Notes under the pieces: generated by a model
The model's input: only the letters and a program-made list of their open reading frames with translations
Databases searched by the model: none
What the model was told of the DNA's origin: nothing
Shown here: one piece after another, positions 54,169 to 62,874 of the stretch
Layout of the letters: the number at the start of each line of letters is the position of its first letter
Position numbering within the stretch: position 1 is the stretch's first letter
Assembly: GCA_020249775.1 (NCBI GenBank)
Contig: JADCFA010000008.1
Span: 124,001 to 188,000, forward strand
Direction of reading: 5' to 3'
Length of the DNA: 64,000 bases
From: Roseomonas sp.
GTDB taxonomy: Bacteria; Pseudomonadota; Alphaproteobacteria; Acetobacterales; Acetobacteraceae
Translations under genes and position numbers: made by a program

Positions 54169-55371
54169 TCATGAAGCCGCAGCATCCAATGCTTCGGCCA
54201 AATCGTCAATCAGGTCCGCCACATCCTCGAGCCCCACGGAAAGCCGCACCGTGCCATCGGTAATGCCAAGCCTGGCGCGTTCTTCCGCGCCAACCCGCAT
54301 ATGCGTGGTAGTGGCGGGGTGGGTCGCCATGGATTTCGCATCGCCAAGGTTATTGGCAATATCAATCAGCTTCAGCGCATCCATGAAGCGGAAACAGGCT
54401 TCCTTGCCGCCCTTGATGTCAAAGCTCACCAAGGTGCCGCCGGCCGACATTTGCGCCATGGCGAGCTTCTGCTGCGGGTGATCCGCACGGAAGGGATAGA
54501 GCACACGCGCAACCTCGGCCCGTTCGGCCAGCATATCGGCAATGGCGGAAGCGCTGCGGCACATGGCGGAGATGCGCAGATGCAGGGTCTCCAACCCCTT
54601 CAGGATCACCCAGGCATTGAAGGCGCTGATGGAAGGGCCGGTATTGCGGATGAAGGGCTGCAAAACCTCATCCACCCATTTCTTCGATCCCATCACGCAG
54701 CCGCCCAAAACGCGGCCCTGACCGTCAAAATGCTTGGTCGCGGAATAGACAACGATATCGGCGCCGAAGCTCATCGGCTTTTGCAGCAAGGGGGTGGCGA
54801 AGACATTATCCACCACCACCAAGGCGCCGGCCTGATGCGCCAAGTCACACACGGCGCGGAGATCTACGATTTCCAACATGGGGTTGGATGGCGTTTCCAA
54901 CAGCACCATGGTCGCCGGGCGCGACAGGGCCGCGCGCCATTGCGCCAAATCGCTGCCATCCACGAATTCGGTTGAGATGCCATAGCGCGGCAGAAGGGTT
55001 GAGACGATCCAATGGCAAGACCCAAACAGCGCGCGGGAAGCCACCACGCGATCCCCCGCTTTCAGATGGGACAGCATGGCCGAGTGCACCGCCGCCATGC
55101 CGGTCGCCGTGGCGCGGCAGGCTTCCGCCCCTTCCAGGGCCGCCAGCCGCGCTTCCAACATGCTGACGGTTGGGTTGCCGAAGCGCGAATATTGGTAATG
55201 CGCTTCCGTGCCCGCAAAAGTCGCTTCCGCCTGGGCTGCGCTGTCATAGACAAAGCCCGAGGTCAGATACATCGCTTCCGCCAGCTCATCGAAATTGGAA
55301 CGCATGAGCCCGCCGCGGACAAGCTGCGTCGCGGGGCGAAGGGGGCGGGTGGGGCGAGATTTTTTCGACAT
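54169..55371 (-). CDS. metZ: O-succinylhomoserine sulfhydrylase
   Basis: The 400-residue protein is in the Cys/Met metabolism PLP family. It has TSGFVYDSAAQAEATFAG, YSRFGNPTV, LETPSNPMLEIVDL and the PLP-lysine motif VVYSATKHFDGQGRVLGG near residue 205-210. It makes homocysteine from O-succinylhomoserine and sulfide. GAGAGG precedes the ATG. Its 5' leader carries a SAM-II-like riboswitch and a good promoter, so expression should fall when SAM is plentiful. Confidence 0.92.
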   Translation of the reverse strand: MSKKSRPTRPLRPATQLVRGGLMRSNFDELAEAMYLTSGFVYDSAAQAEATFAGTEAHYQYSRFGNPTVSMLEARLAALEGAEACRATATGMAAVHSAMLSHLKAGDRVVASRALFGSCHWIVSTLLPRYGISTEFVDGSDLAQWRAALSRPATMVLLETPSNPMLEIVDLRAVCDLAHQAGALVVVDNVFATPLLQKPMSFGADIVVYSATKHFDGQGRVLGGCVMGSKKWVDEVLQPFIRNTGPSISAFNAWVILKGLETLHLRISAMCRSASAIADMLAERAEVARVLYPFRADHPQQKLAMAQMSAGGTLVSFDIKGGKEACFRFMDALKLIDIANNLGDAKSMATHPATTTHMRVGAEERARLGITDGTVRLSVGLEDVADLIDDLAEALDAAAS

Positions 55372-55435
55372 GGCACGGACCTCTCACACAATGATGGCGT
55401 CCAGCCCCTGCCGGGAACGGGGCACGATGACCCCG

Positions 55436-55524
55436 CGGCCCTTTAGCGCGTTTGTTTTCGCGGATGTCGCCACCTACGCCCTTTCGGAACCTCGCCGCAA
55501 GCAGACCGGACAAATCGCGAGGAT
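55436..55524 (-). promoter_or_regulatory. SAM-II-like riboswitch in the metZ leader
   Basis: On the minus strand, CCTCGC (55517-55522) pairs with GCGAGG (55490-55495). The loop between them reads GATTTGTCCGGTCTG, then CTTGCG, as in the SAM-II P1/L1 region (GATTT..CCGG..CTTGC). A separate GCTAAAG at 55441-55447 is the conserved SAM-II pseudoknot strand. The linker between the two parts is about 40 bases, longer than in common SAM-II RNAs, and could form an extra stem (CGCG..CGCG). A 7-bp hairpin with a GCAA loop (55523-55540) stands just before it. Confidence 0.62.
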
Positions 55525-55546
55525 CGGTTTTGCAACCGATAATTGA

Positions 55547-55576
55547 CTCATAAGGCGCGATGCGCCCGCAGGTCAA
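55547..55576 (-). promoter_or_regulatory. Promoter of metZ
   Basis: Read on the minus strand, TTGACC (55571-55576) and TATGAG (55547-55552) are 18 bases apart. Transcription would start about at the GCAA hairpin, right before the SAM-II-like aptamer. Confidence 0.6.
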
Positions 55577-55639
55577 GAACGTCCTATGGCTTGCATCACG
55601 CCCGCGCCCATGGGTTCATCCGATCCGGAGGAAATCATC

Positions 55640-56695
55640 ATGGCTAATACCCGCGTCACCCTGATTGTCGGCGCCAGCGGCGCTGCTGCCAGCCGCGTGA
55701 TGGAAGCCGCGCACAGCGATCCCGCCTTTACGCCGATTGGCCTGACCCGACGCGACCCCGGCATGGGGATACCCTGGATCACCGCCGATCTTTGGGATGG
55801 GCCGGCGCTGACGCGCACCATCGCCGCGCGGCCGGACATTACCCATATCGTCTATGCCTCCCGCGCGCCGCATGGCGAAACCGGCGTTGAAGATGTGCCC
55901 GGCAATGTGACCATGCTGCGCAATCTGCTGGATGCGGCGGAGGCATCGCTGCCGCGCTTTCAGCATTTGCACATGATCCATGGCGGCAAATGGTATGGGC
56001 TGCATATCGGCCCCTTCCGTACCCCGGCGCGGGAGGATGACCCACGGCACTTGCCGCCCAATTTCTATTACGACCAGCAGGATATGGTGGCCGAACGCCA
56101 GCGCGGCAAAGCCTGGTCCTGGTCCGCGAGCCGGCCCAATTTCGTGCTGGATGTGGCACCGGGGCGCGCGCGCAACATGGTCTCGACCCTTGGCGCCTAT
56201 GCCGCGATTTGCCGCGAATTGGGTGTGCCCTTCGATTTCCCCGGCAAGCCCGGCGCCTTCACCGCTTTGCATGAGGTCTCGGACGCCAAATTACTGGCCG
56301 AGGCGATTCTGTGGATGCTGGGCGAACCGCGCGCCGCCAACCGTGCCTTTAATGTCACGAATGGCGATGCCTTTCGCTGGTGCGACATGTGGCCCCATCT
56401 GGCCGGGCTATTTGGCGTCGCGCCAGGCGGTGTCAGGACGCTTTCGATGGCACGTTGGATGGCGGATAAGGCCCCCGTCTGGGAGAGGATACGCGCCCGC
56501 CACGGCCTGATCCTGCCCATTGAACAAGTCGCAAGCTGGGAATTCGCCGATTTCGCGCTGAACATGGATTACGATGTGCTGGCTTCCATGACCGCGGCGC
56601 GGCAGGCGGGCTTTACCGGTTTCCGGGATAGCTGGGCCATGTTTGCCGAACAGATTGAAGGCTATCGCGCCGCCCGGGTATTGCCGCCGCGCTGA
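55640..56695 (+). CDS. PRISE-type SDR (progesterone 5-beta-reductase/iridoid synthase-like)
   Basis: The protein is about 351 residues. It has an NAD(P) fold start (VTLIVGASGAAASRVMEAA) and the PRISE motifs HGGKWYGLHIGPF (active Lys) and PPNFYYDQQDMVAER (active Tyr in NFYY). The family reduces activated C=C bonds such as enones with NADPH. GGAGG lies 8 bases before the ATG at 55640. It is divergent to metZ, sharing a 268-base gap between the two start codons. The natural substrate in bacteria is unknown. Confidence 0.85.
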   Translation: MANTRVTLIVGASGAAASRVMEAAHSDPAFTPIGLTRRDPGMGIPWITADLWDGPALTRTIAARPDITHIVYASRAPHGETGVEDVPGNVTMLRNLLDAAEASLPRFQHLHMIHGGKWYGLHIGPFRTPAREDDPRHLPPNFYYDQQDMVAERQRGKAWSWSASRPNFVLDVAPGRARNMVSTLGAYAAICRELGVPFDFPGKPGAFTALHEVSDAKLLAEAILWMLGEPRAANRAFNVTNGDAFRWCDMWPHLAGLFGVAPGGVRTLSMARWMADKAPVWERIRARHGLILPIEQVASWEFADFALNMDYDVLASMTAARQAGFTGFRDSWAMFAEQIEGYRAARVLPPR

Positions 56696-56725
56696 AAATA
56701 ATCGGGGCTCGCGGCCCTGCCTGCC

Positions 56726-56754
56726 TTGACCCTGCCACACCCCCCTGCAATACG
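56726..56754 (+). promoter_or_regulatory. Possible metK promoter
   Basis: TTGACC (56726-56731) and AATACG (56749-56754) are 17 bases apart, about 80 bases before the metK start. The leader can form a stem (GTCGGG with CCCGCGAC), but I could not match it to a known riboswitch. Confidence 0.4.
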
Positions 56755-56833
56755 CCCCCCGCCTAGGGTGATCCAGGGCAGAGCATCGTCGGGCTGAACC
56801 GGCGAATCCCGCGACAAGAGGCCGAACCACGCC

Positions 56834-58021
56834 ATGCGCGATAAGGGCGAATATCTTTTTACCTCGGAATCCGTTTCCGAAGGCCATCCCGATAAAGTGG
56901 CGGACCGCATTTCAGACACCGTGCTGGACGCATTCCTGACCGCTGATCCCTATGCCCGCGTCGCCTGCGAAACGCTGGTCACCACAAATCGCGTGGTGCT
57001 GGCGGGCGAAGTGCGCGGCCCGGCGGAAATCACGCCGGAATATCTGATCCACCTGACGCGCCTTGCGATCCATGACATTGGCTATGAGCAGGAAGGCTTT
57101 CATTGGCAGCATGCCGATATCGCCTGCCATTTGCATGCCCAATCGGCGCATATCGCCCAGGGCGTGGATGCTGCCGGCAATAAGGATGAAGGCGCGGGCG
57201 ACCAGGGCATCATGTTCGGCTATGCCTGCCGCGAAACGCCGGAATTGATGCCGGCGCCGCTCTATTATGCGCATGAGATCCTGCGCCATATCAGCACGCT
57301 CCGCCGCGCCAAGGATCATGCCGTGGCCGGGCTGCTGCCGGATGCGAAAAGCCAGGTGACCTTGCGCTATGTGGATGGCAAGCCGGTGGGTGCCACTTCC
57401 GTGGTTGTCTCCACCCAGCATGAAGAAGCGCTGGAGCAGGCGGAAATCAAGCGCATCCTGCGCCCGATTGTTGAATCCGTGCTGCCCAAGGGCTGGATGT
57501 GCCCGGATAGCGAATTCTATGTGAATCCCACGGGCAAATTCGTGATCGGCGGCCCCGATGGCGATTGCGGCCTGACCGGGCGCAAGATCATCGTGGATAC
57601 CTATGGCGGCGCGGCGCCGCATGGCGGCGGCGCATTCTCCGGCAAGGATCCGACCAAGGTGGACCGTTCGGCAGCCTATGCCGCGCGCTATGTGGCGAAG
57701 AATGTCGTGGCGTCTGGCTTGGCCGATAAATGCACCATCCAGGTCAGCTACGCGATCGGTGTTTCCAAGCCTCTGTCGGTTTATTTCGACCTGCATGGTA
57801 CGGGCAAGGATGTGGATGAGGCGAAGTTGGCGAAGGTGATTGACGGCATGGTCAATCTCTCCCCGCGCGGCATTCGTGAACATCTGAAGCTGAACCGCCC
57901 GATCTATGTGCCGACCAGCGCCTATGGCCATTTCGGCCGCGTGCCGGATGTGGCGAAGGGTACCTTCACCTGGGAAATGACCGATCTGGCTGATGAGCTG
58001 CGGCGTGCTTTCGGGCGTTGA
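56834..58021 (+). CDS. metK: Methionine adenosyltransferase (SAM synthetase)
   Basis: The 395-residue protein opens [20 protein letters not shown] (ATP and methionine site). [13 protein letters not shown] and [19 protein letters not shown] are the two PROSITE-type signatures. It makes S-adenosylmethionine from methionine and ATP as a tetramer. It lies near metZ, which feeds methionine synthesis. A strong terminator follows 22 bases after the stop. Confidence 0.96.
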   Translation: MRDKGEYLFTSESVSEGHPDKVADRISDTVLDAFLTADPYARVACETLVTTNRVVLAGEVRGPAEITPEYLIHLTRLAIHDIGYEQEGFHWQHADIACHLHAQSAHIAQGVDAAGNKDEGAGDQGIMFGYACRETPELMPAPLYYAHEILRHISTLRRAKDHAVAGLLPDAKSQVTLRYVDGKPVGATSVVVSTQHEEALEQAEIKRILRPIVESVLPKGWMCPDSEFYVNPTGKFVIGGPDGDCGLTGRKIIVDTYGGAAPHGGGAFSGKDPTKVDRSAAYAARYVAKNVVASGLADKCTIQVSYAIGVSKPLSVYFDLHGTGKDVDEAKLAKVIDGMVNLSPRGIREHLKLNRPIYVPTSAYGHFGRVPDVAKGTFTWEMTDLADELRRAFGR

Positions 58022-58043
58022 GGCGGCGATCGGATGATCTTTT

Positions 58044-58078
58044 GGGCGGCGGGTGGAAGCCTGCCGCCCTTTTCTTTT
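58044..58078 (+). terminator. Rho-independent terminator between metK and trmB
   Basis: GGGCGGCGGG, loop TGGAAG, CCTGCCGCCC (10 bp with one G-U) and TTTTCTTTT. It lies 12 bases before the trmB start, so trmB needs read-through or its own promoter. Confidence 0.85.
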
Positions 58079-58089
58079 CAGGGCAGTCA

Positions 58090-58800
58090 ATGACCGCGGA
58101 CAGACCCCCGCTGGCTGATGGTGTGCCGGACCGCCTCTATGGCCGGCGCCGCGGCCACCCTTTGCGGCCACGACAGCAGCGCTTGCTTGAGGAAACCCTG
58201 CCACGGCTGCGCCTGACGCCAGCACAAGTCGCCGATCCGCGCGCCGCTTTCGGCATGGGCGATGTGCCGCTTTGGCTGGAAGTCGGGTTTGGTGGGGGCG
58301 AACACACGCTCGATCAAATCGCAGCGCATCCTAAGGTTGCCTATATAGCTTCAGAAGTATTCGAAAATGGGCTTTGCGCTTTGCTGACGCGCCTGGTGCC
58401 GGAAGGGGCGGAGGCGACCGGCGCTTTGCCACGCAATCTCAAGCTTTGGCCGCAGGATGCGCGGCATTTGCTGCGCGCCTTGCCGGAAGCCAGTTTGGAT
58501 CGGCTGTTCCTGATGTTCCCCGACCCCTGGCCCAAGGCGCGGCATGCCAAACGGCGCTTTGTGCATCCGGAATTGCTGCCCATGGTGGCGCGCGCCATGA
58601 AGCCAGGCGGGGTTTGGCGCATCGCCTCTGACGATCCGACCTATCAGGAATGGGTGCGCGAATGCATGGGCGCGCAGAATTTCTTCAGCCTGGGCAGCCT
58701 TGCCGAGGCGCGCCCCGCCGGCTGGCCACCGACGCGCTATGAAGCCAAGGCCCTGCGCGAGGGCCGTCAGCCGCTTTATTGGGAATGGATCAGGCGCTGA
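58090..58800 (+). CDS. trmB: tRNA (guanine46-N7)-methyltransferase
   Basis: The protein is about 236 residues. It has LYGRRRGHPLRPRQQRLLEE, the SAM motif WLEVGFGGGEHTL, IASEVFENGLCALLTRL and the catalytic LMFPDPWPKARHAKRRFV, with PTRYEAKALREGRQPLYWEW at the end. It makes m7G46 in tRNA with SAM. The ATG at 58090 gives the family start; a frame reaching back to 58018 would run through the terminator. It is convergent with the cytochrome b561 gene. Confidence 0.94.
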   Translation: MTADRPPLADGVPDRLYGRRRGHPLRPRQQRLLEETLPRLRLTPAQVADPRAAFGMGDVPLWLEVGFGGGEHTLDQIAAHPKVAYIASEVFENGLCALLTRLVPEGAEATGALPRNLKLWPQDARHLLRALPEASLDRLFLMFPDPWPKARHAKRRFVHPELLPMVARAMKPGGVWRIASDDPTYQEWVRECMGAQNFFSLGSLAEARPAGWPPTRYEAKALREGRQPLYWEWIRR

Positions 58801-58813
58801 TTTGAGCGACGCA

Positions 58814-59362
58814 TCATTTACCGCGCCACATCAGCCGCAAGATCGGTAAGCCCTGCCGATGGTGATGGATCGCCATGGCGCCATGGCCCAGCGCCAGCAC
58901 CACCAACCCCCAAGCTGCCCCCTGATGCAAAGGGCGCAGCACATCATAAAGCGCCTGATCCGGTGGGAAGGGATGCGGAACGGGTAGGATCAGGAAGAAC
59001 ACGGTCTCAACCGCCACAGGTGCCGCTGCCGCGCTCAGGAAACCCAGCACCGGCACCGCAATCAGCAGCGCATAAAGCGCGCTTTGCCCCAACCGTGCCG
59101 CGCCCTGCTGCCAGCCAGCCAGCGCGACAGAAGCAGGCCGACCACGCCGCGCCAAAAGCCAAAGCCGCCATACCCAAAGCGGGATCAGCAGCAAACCAAG
59201 GCTCTTGTGCAGTTGATAGGTCAGGATTTTCGCGAAAAGCGCCGAAAGCGGCAGCGCCACCATCACCAAGGCGAGCAGGAAGTTCACAAAAACCAGCGCC
59301 GCCATGGCCCAATGCAGGCGCCGTTGCGCGACCGACCATGCCGCCGGCATTGGCCTATCCAA
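58814..59362 (-). CDS. Cytochrome b561-type membrane protein
   Basis: The 182-residue protein has four membrane helices and heme-ligand histidines: RRLHWAMAALVFVNFLLAL, TYQLHKSLGLLLIPLWV, LRPLHQGAAWGLVVLALGH and a final AIHHHRQG. It moves electrons within the inner membrane, possibly from quinol or to a periplasmic acceptor. It overlaps yceI by 8 bases, and such b561-YceI pairs are common. Confidence 0.9.
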   Translation of the reverse strand: MDRPMPAAWSVAQRRLHWAMAALVFVNFLLALVMVALPLSALFAKILTYQLHKSLGLLLIPLWVWRLWLLARRGRPASVALAGWQQGAARLGQSALYALLIAVPVLGFLSAAAAPVAVETVFFLILPVPHPFPPDQALYDVLRPLHQGAAWGLVVLALGHGAMAIHHHRQGLPILRLMWRGK

Positions 59363-59960
59363 TCACCAGGCTGACCGATACGGCCAATTGCACGCGATCC
59401 CCTGTGGCCGCCATATCCGCCACCATGCCGAAGGCCGTGCGGCTGATCTCTCCGCGCGCGGTGCAATCCGCAATCTCCGCCCCTGTCGCGGGATCTCGGC
59501 GCCGGCGCGCCAGTTGCGCCTTAAGGATGAAGGGCTGCGTCACGCCGCGCAATTCCAAAGGTCCGGCCAAGTCAAAGGCCTCTATCCGTCCGCCTGGGGC
59601 GGCGCTGCCGGAAAACCGCGCCAAGGGCCAGCGCGCCGCATCGAAATAAGCCGGTGAGCGCAGCAAATCCGCCGCCCCTGGATAGGCATGGGCGATGGAA
59701 CCAGTTTCCACCTGCACCGCGACGCGCGCGGTTTCGGGCCTTTGCGGGTCCAGGATCAATTCGCAGTCGAAGCGCGAAAACTGCCCTGTTGAGGTCAGCA
59801 CCTGCAAATGCCGCGCGATGAATTCCAGCCTTCCCTGGTTCTGGTCAAAGCGAAACACCCGCGCCGCCCGCGCCGCCGTCGGGGCAAGGCCAAGCAAGGG
59901 CAGCACCGCACCAGCCAGGGCGCGGCGATGGATGGGAAGGGGTTTGGATTTCTCCAGCAT
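59355..59960 (-). CDS. YceI family protein
   Basis: The protein is about 201 residues. It has a signal peptide (RRALAGAVLPLLGLAPTAARA, cleavage near ARA). A YceI lipocalin-like domain follows: RFDQNQGRLEFIARHLQ, DLLRSPAYFDAARWPLARF, GPLELRGVTQPFILKAQL and ISRTAFGM. YceI proteins bind isoprenoid or ubiquinone-like lipids in the periplasm. The ATG at 59960 is used because the longer frame to 60647 is the antisense of rimP. It precedes and overlaps the cytochrome b561 gene. Confidence 0.9.
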   Translation of the reverse strand: MLEKSKPLPIHRRALAGAVLPLLGLAPTAARAARVFRFDQNQGRLEFIARHLQVLTSTGQFSRFDCELILDPQRPETARVAVQVETGSIAHAYPGAADLLRSPAYFDAARWPLARFSGSAAPGGRIEAFDLAGPLELRGVTQPFILKAQLARRRRDPATGAEIADCTARGEISRTAFGMVADMAATGDRVQLAVSVSLVIG

Positions 59961-60084
59961 GTAGTTTAACGCTAAACCACCCTCGGGTTCCTGTCCAGTA
60001 TTTTCCACAAGACTTGTTTGGCTCTTGCCTTTTGGCGGCGTGAGGATTAGAAAAGTGGTGTCTACACCATCCGAATTCGCGGGG

Positions 60085-60112
60085 GGTGGCCTTGAAAGAG
60101 GCCGCCTTTTTT
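60085..60112 (+). terminator. Terminator-like hairpin in the rimP leader
   Basis: GGTGGCCT, loop TGAAAG, AGGCCGCC (8 bp with one U-G) and TTTTTT. The T-run contains the TTG start of rimP, and the only ribosome site (AGAGG, 60097-60101) is in the loop and right arm. It may end an upstream transcript or attenuate the operon. Confidence 0.65.
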
Positions 60113-60650
60113 GTTTTTGCAGCCTGATCTGCCGCATCACGAAGGGCTTGAAGCCCGCATCGCGGAAGCGATCCTGCCCAGCCTGACACAGCTTGGCTAT
60201 GAACTCGTGCGCGTGCAGGTTTCCGGCAAGGAACGCCCGGTGGTGCAAATCATGGCGGACCGCGCTGATGAAGCGCCTTTCACCGTAGATGATTGCGAAA
60301 CCATCAGCCATGCTCTTGGCGCGGTGCTGGATGTCGCGGACCCGATCCGCGGCGAATGGATGCTGGAGGTTTCCTCCGCCGGGATTGATCGCCCGCTGAC
60401 GCGCACCAAGGATTGGAACCGTTTCGCCGGCCATGTGGCGACGGTGGAGCTTTCCATCCCGCTTGATGGCCGCAAGCGTTTCCGCGGTATCGCGCTTGGC
60501 GCCGATGACGCCGAAGCAAGGCTCAAGCTTGATGATGGCAGCGAAGTGACACTGCCGCGCGGCAATATCCGCCGCGCCAAGCTGGTGCTGACCGATGAAT
60601 TGATCGCGGCGACGGCGAAAGCCCCCGCCCCAACCATGATGACCCATTAA
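60111..60650 (+). CDS. rimP: Ribosome maturation factor RimP
   Basis: The protein is about 179 residues. It contains [49 protein letters not shown] and [20 protein letters not shown] sequence ([18 protein letters not shown]), then the SH3-like C-terminal domain. It helps assemble the 30S subunit. There is no ATG or GTG before the conserved part; TTG at 60111 or 60117 is the only usual start after the stop at 60093. The start is inside a terminator-like structure. It begins the rimP-nusA-ylxR-infB operon. Confidence 0.9.
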   Translation: MFLQPDLPHHEGLEARIAEAILPSLTQLGYELVRVQVSGKERPVVQIMADRADEAPFTVDDCETISHALGAVLDVADPIRGEWMLEVSSAGIDRPLTRTKDWNRFAGHVATVELSIPLDGRKRFRGIALGADDAEARLKLDDGSEVTLPRGNIRRAKLVLTDELIAATAKAPAPTMMTH

Positions 60651-60664
60651 CAGGAGAATGCGCC

Positions 60665-62188
60665 ATGGCCATTGATATCGCCATTGCCCGTCCGGAATTG
60701 CTGCAAGTGGCCGATGCCGTCGCGCGCGAGAAAATGATCGAGCGTGAGGAAGTGCTGGAAGCCATGGAACAGGCGATCCAGAAGGCTGGCCGCGCCAAAT
60801 ACGGGCTTGAGAAGGATATCCGTGCCACCATTGACCGCAAGGATGGCCGCGTGAAACTGGAACGCTTTACCGAAGTGGTGGAAGCCGAACCGGTCGAGAA
60901 CGAGGCAACACAAATCCCTTTGCGCATCGCGCAAAAGATCAAGCCTGGTATCGGGCTTGGCGAGTTCATTGTGGACCCGCTGCCGCCGATTGATTTCGGC
61001 CGCATCGCCGCGCAGACCGCGAAGCAGGTGATTGTCCAGCGCGTGCGTGAAGTGGAACGCCGCAAGCAATTCGAAGAATACAAGGACCGCGTTGGCGAAA
61101 TCATCAATGGTACGGTCAAGCGCACTGAATACGGTAATCTCATGGTGGATCTGGGCCGCGCCGAAGCGCTGCTGCGCCGCGATGAAACCATCCCGCGCGA
61201 AGCCTTCCGCAATGGGGACCGCGTGCGTGCCTATATTTATGATGTGCGCGAAGAACCGCGTGGGCCGCAGATTTTCCTCTCTCGCACCCATCCCGGCTTT
61301 CTGGCGAAGCTGTTCGCGCAGGAAGTGCCGGAGATTTATGATGGCATCATCGAAATCAAGGCAGTGGCGCGTGACCCCGGCAGCCGCGCCAAGATGGCGG
61401 TGATCAGCCGGGACAGCTCCATTGACCCCGTGGGGGCTTGCGTTGGTATGCGCGGGTCGCGCGTGCAGGCGGTGGTTGCCGAATTGCAGGGCGAGAAGAT
61501 TGATATCATCCCCTGGTCGCCCGATCAGGCGACTTTCATTGTGAACGCCCTTGCCCCCGCTGAAGTCAGCAAGGTGGTGCTGGATGATGAAGGTCGCCGC
61601 GTGGAAGTGGTGGTGCCGGATGATCAGCTGAGCCTCGCCATCGGGCGGCGCGGGCAGAATGTGCGGCTTGCCTCGCAGCTTACGCGCTATGATGTGGATA
61701 TCCTGACGGAAGCCGAGGAAAGCGAACGCCGTCAGGAAGAATTCCGCCGCCGCACCGGGCTGTTTGTGGAAGCGCTGGATGTGGATGATGTGATCGCCGG
61801 GCTGCTGGTGCAGGAAGGCTTTGGTTCCATCGAAGACATTGTGCAGGCACCTGATGAGGAATTGGCCGAAATCGAGGGCTTTGATGAAAGTGTCGCCGCC
61901 GAATTGAAGCGCCGCGCGGAAGCCTTCATTGAAAAGCGCGATGCTGAAATGGATGAAAAGCGCCGCGACCTTGGCGTGGATGATGTGCTGATTGAAGTGG
62001 GTGGCTTCACGCCGGCCATGATGGTGACACTTGGCGAAAAGGGCGTGAAATCGCTTGAGGATCTGGCTGATCTCGCCGGCGATGAGCTGGTGGAAATCCT
62101 TGGCGCCGAAGCGGTGGATGAGGAAACGGCCAATGCCATCGTCATGGAAGCGCGTCGTCGTGCCGGTTGGCTCGGCGATGAGGCATGA
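60665..62188 (+). CDS. nusA: Transcription termination/antitermination factor NusA
   Basis: The 507-residue protein has an N-terminal RNA-polymerase-binding domain (ARPELLQVADAVAREKMIER), an S1 domain (GEIINGTVKRTEYGNLMVDLG, about residues 140-205) and KH domains (PVGACVGMRGSRVQAVVAEL and SLAIGRRGQNVRLASQLT). Two C-terminal acidic repeats follow (FGSIEDIVQAPDEELAEIEG and VKSLEDLADLAGDELVEILG). It controls pausing and termination. CAGGAGAATGCGCC precedes the ATG. Confidence 0.96.
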   Translation: MAIDIAIARPELLQVADAVAREKMIEREEVLEAMEQAIQKAGRAKYGLEKDIRATIDRKDGRVKLERFTEVVEAEPVENEATQIPLRIAQKIKPGIGLGEFIVDPLPPIDFGRIAAQTAKQVIVQRVREVERRKQFEEYKDRVGEIINGTVKRTEYGNLMVDLGRAEALLRRDETIPREAFRNGDRVRAYIYDVREEPRGPQIFLSRTHPGFLAKLFAQEVPEIYDGIIEIKAVARDPGSRAKMAVISRDSSIDPVGACVGMRGSRVQAVVAELQGEKIDIIPWSPDQATFIVNALAPAEVSKVVLDDEGRRVEVVVPDDQLSLAIGRRGQNVRLASQLTRYDVDILTEAEESERRQEEFRRRTGLFVEALDVDDVIAGLLVQEGFGSIEDIVQAPDEELAEIEGFDESVAAELKRRAEAFIEKRDAEMDEKRRDLGVDDVLIEVGGFTPAMMVTLGEKGVKSLEDLADLAGDELVEILGAEAVDEETANAIVMEARRRAGWLGDEA

Positions 62189-62227
62189 GGCACGGCCCTG
62201 AGCGAAGCCTCTGCCCTGCCAACGGAA

Positions 62228-62815
62228 GTGGATGAGCCCGAAAAGGGCCCGCTTCGCCGTTGCATCGTAACCCGCGAAAGCCGGCCCAAGGCGGAAATGA
62301 TCCGTTTTGTGCTGGGGCCGGGGCGTGAAATCGTGCCGGATTTGGCCGAAAGGCTGCCGGGACGGGGAATGTGGTTGAGCGCGCGGGGCGATGTGCTAGA
62401 AGGCGCGATCAGCCGGGGGGCTTTCACGCGCGCGTCGCGCGGTCCCGTGGTTGTGCCGCCTGGGCTGCCGGCGTTGTTGCAACAGGGCCTTCGCGCCAGA
62501 ATTGCTGATCTGCTGGGGCTTGCACGCCGGGCAGGGCAGGCAGTGGCGGGCTGGCAGGCGGCGCGGGAATGGCGTGCCGCTGATCGTATCGCCCTGCTGG
62601 TGCAGGCCAAGGATGGCAGCACGGCAGAGCGTGAACGCCTCTCGGGCGGTGGTATTGCGGCGGTAACGCCGCTCTCCGCTGCGGAACTGGGGCGGGTTTT
62701 TGGGCGTGACCACATTGTTCATGTGGCGGTTGCGCCGGGCCGTTTGGCGGAAGCCATCCGGTCCGAGGCGGGCAGGCTTTCTAGCCTTTTCCCGCCAGAA
62801 GTGGCTAAGTCATAA
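62228..62815 (+). CDS. RNA-binding protein, YlxR (DUF448) fused to L7Ae-like domain
   Basis: The 195-residue protein with a GTG start joins a YlxR domain (GPLRRCIVTRESRPKAEMIRF and RLPGRGMWLSA) to an L7Ae/L30e-like domain (ARIADLLGLARRAGQAVAGW and AADRIALLVQAKDGSTA). The YlxR part binds RNA or RNase P related partners in some bacteria. It is at the usual ylxR place between nusA and infB. A CTG at 62198 is a possible earlier start. Confidence 0.88.
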   Translation: MDEPEKGPLRRCIVTRESRPKAEMIRFVLGPGREIVPDLAERLPGRGMWLSARGDVLEGAISRGAFTRASRGPVVVPPGLPALLQQGLRARIADLLGLARRAGQAVAGWQAAREWRAADRIALLVQAKDGSTAERERLSGGGIAAVTPLSAAELGRVFGRDHIVHVAVAPGRLAEAIRSEAGRLSSLFPPEVAKS

Positions 62816-62874
62816 TGCTTGCCGGAATATGCGGCGGCTCCATGCGTAACAGATGATCGGGTTCGAAGCGGCGA

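Noticed and set aside
56755..56833. SAM or SAH riboswitch before metK
   Set aside because: A stem is possible, but none of the conserved SAM-I, SAM-II, SAM/SAH or SAH sequence blocks was found.
56912..58225. 437-codon minus-strand frame over metK
   Set aside because: It is entirely antisense to metK, with no domain likeness.
60647..61291. Minus-strand frame over nusA
   Set aside because: It is antisense to a strongly conserved gene and has no recognised motif.
62855..62870. tRNA T-loop-like GGGTTCGAAGC
   Set aside because: No acceptor stem, anticodon arm or D arm can be built around it; it is in the infB leader.
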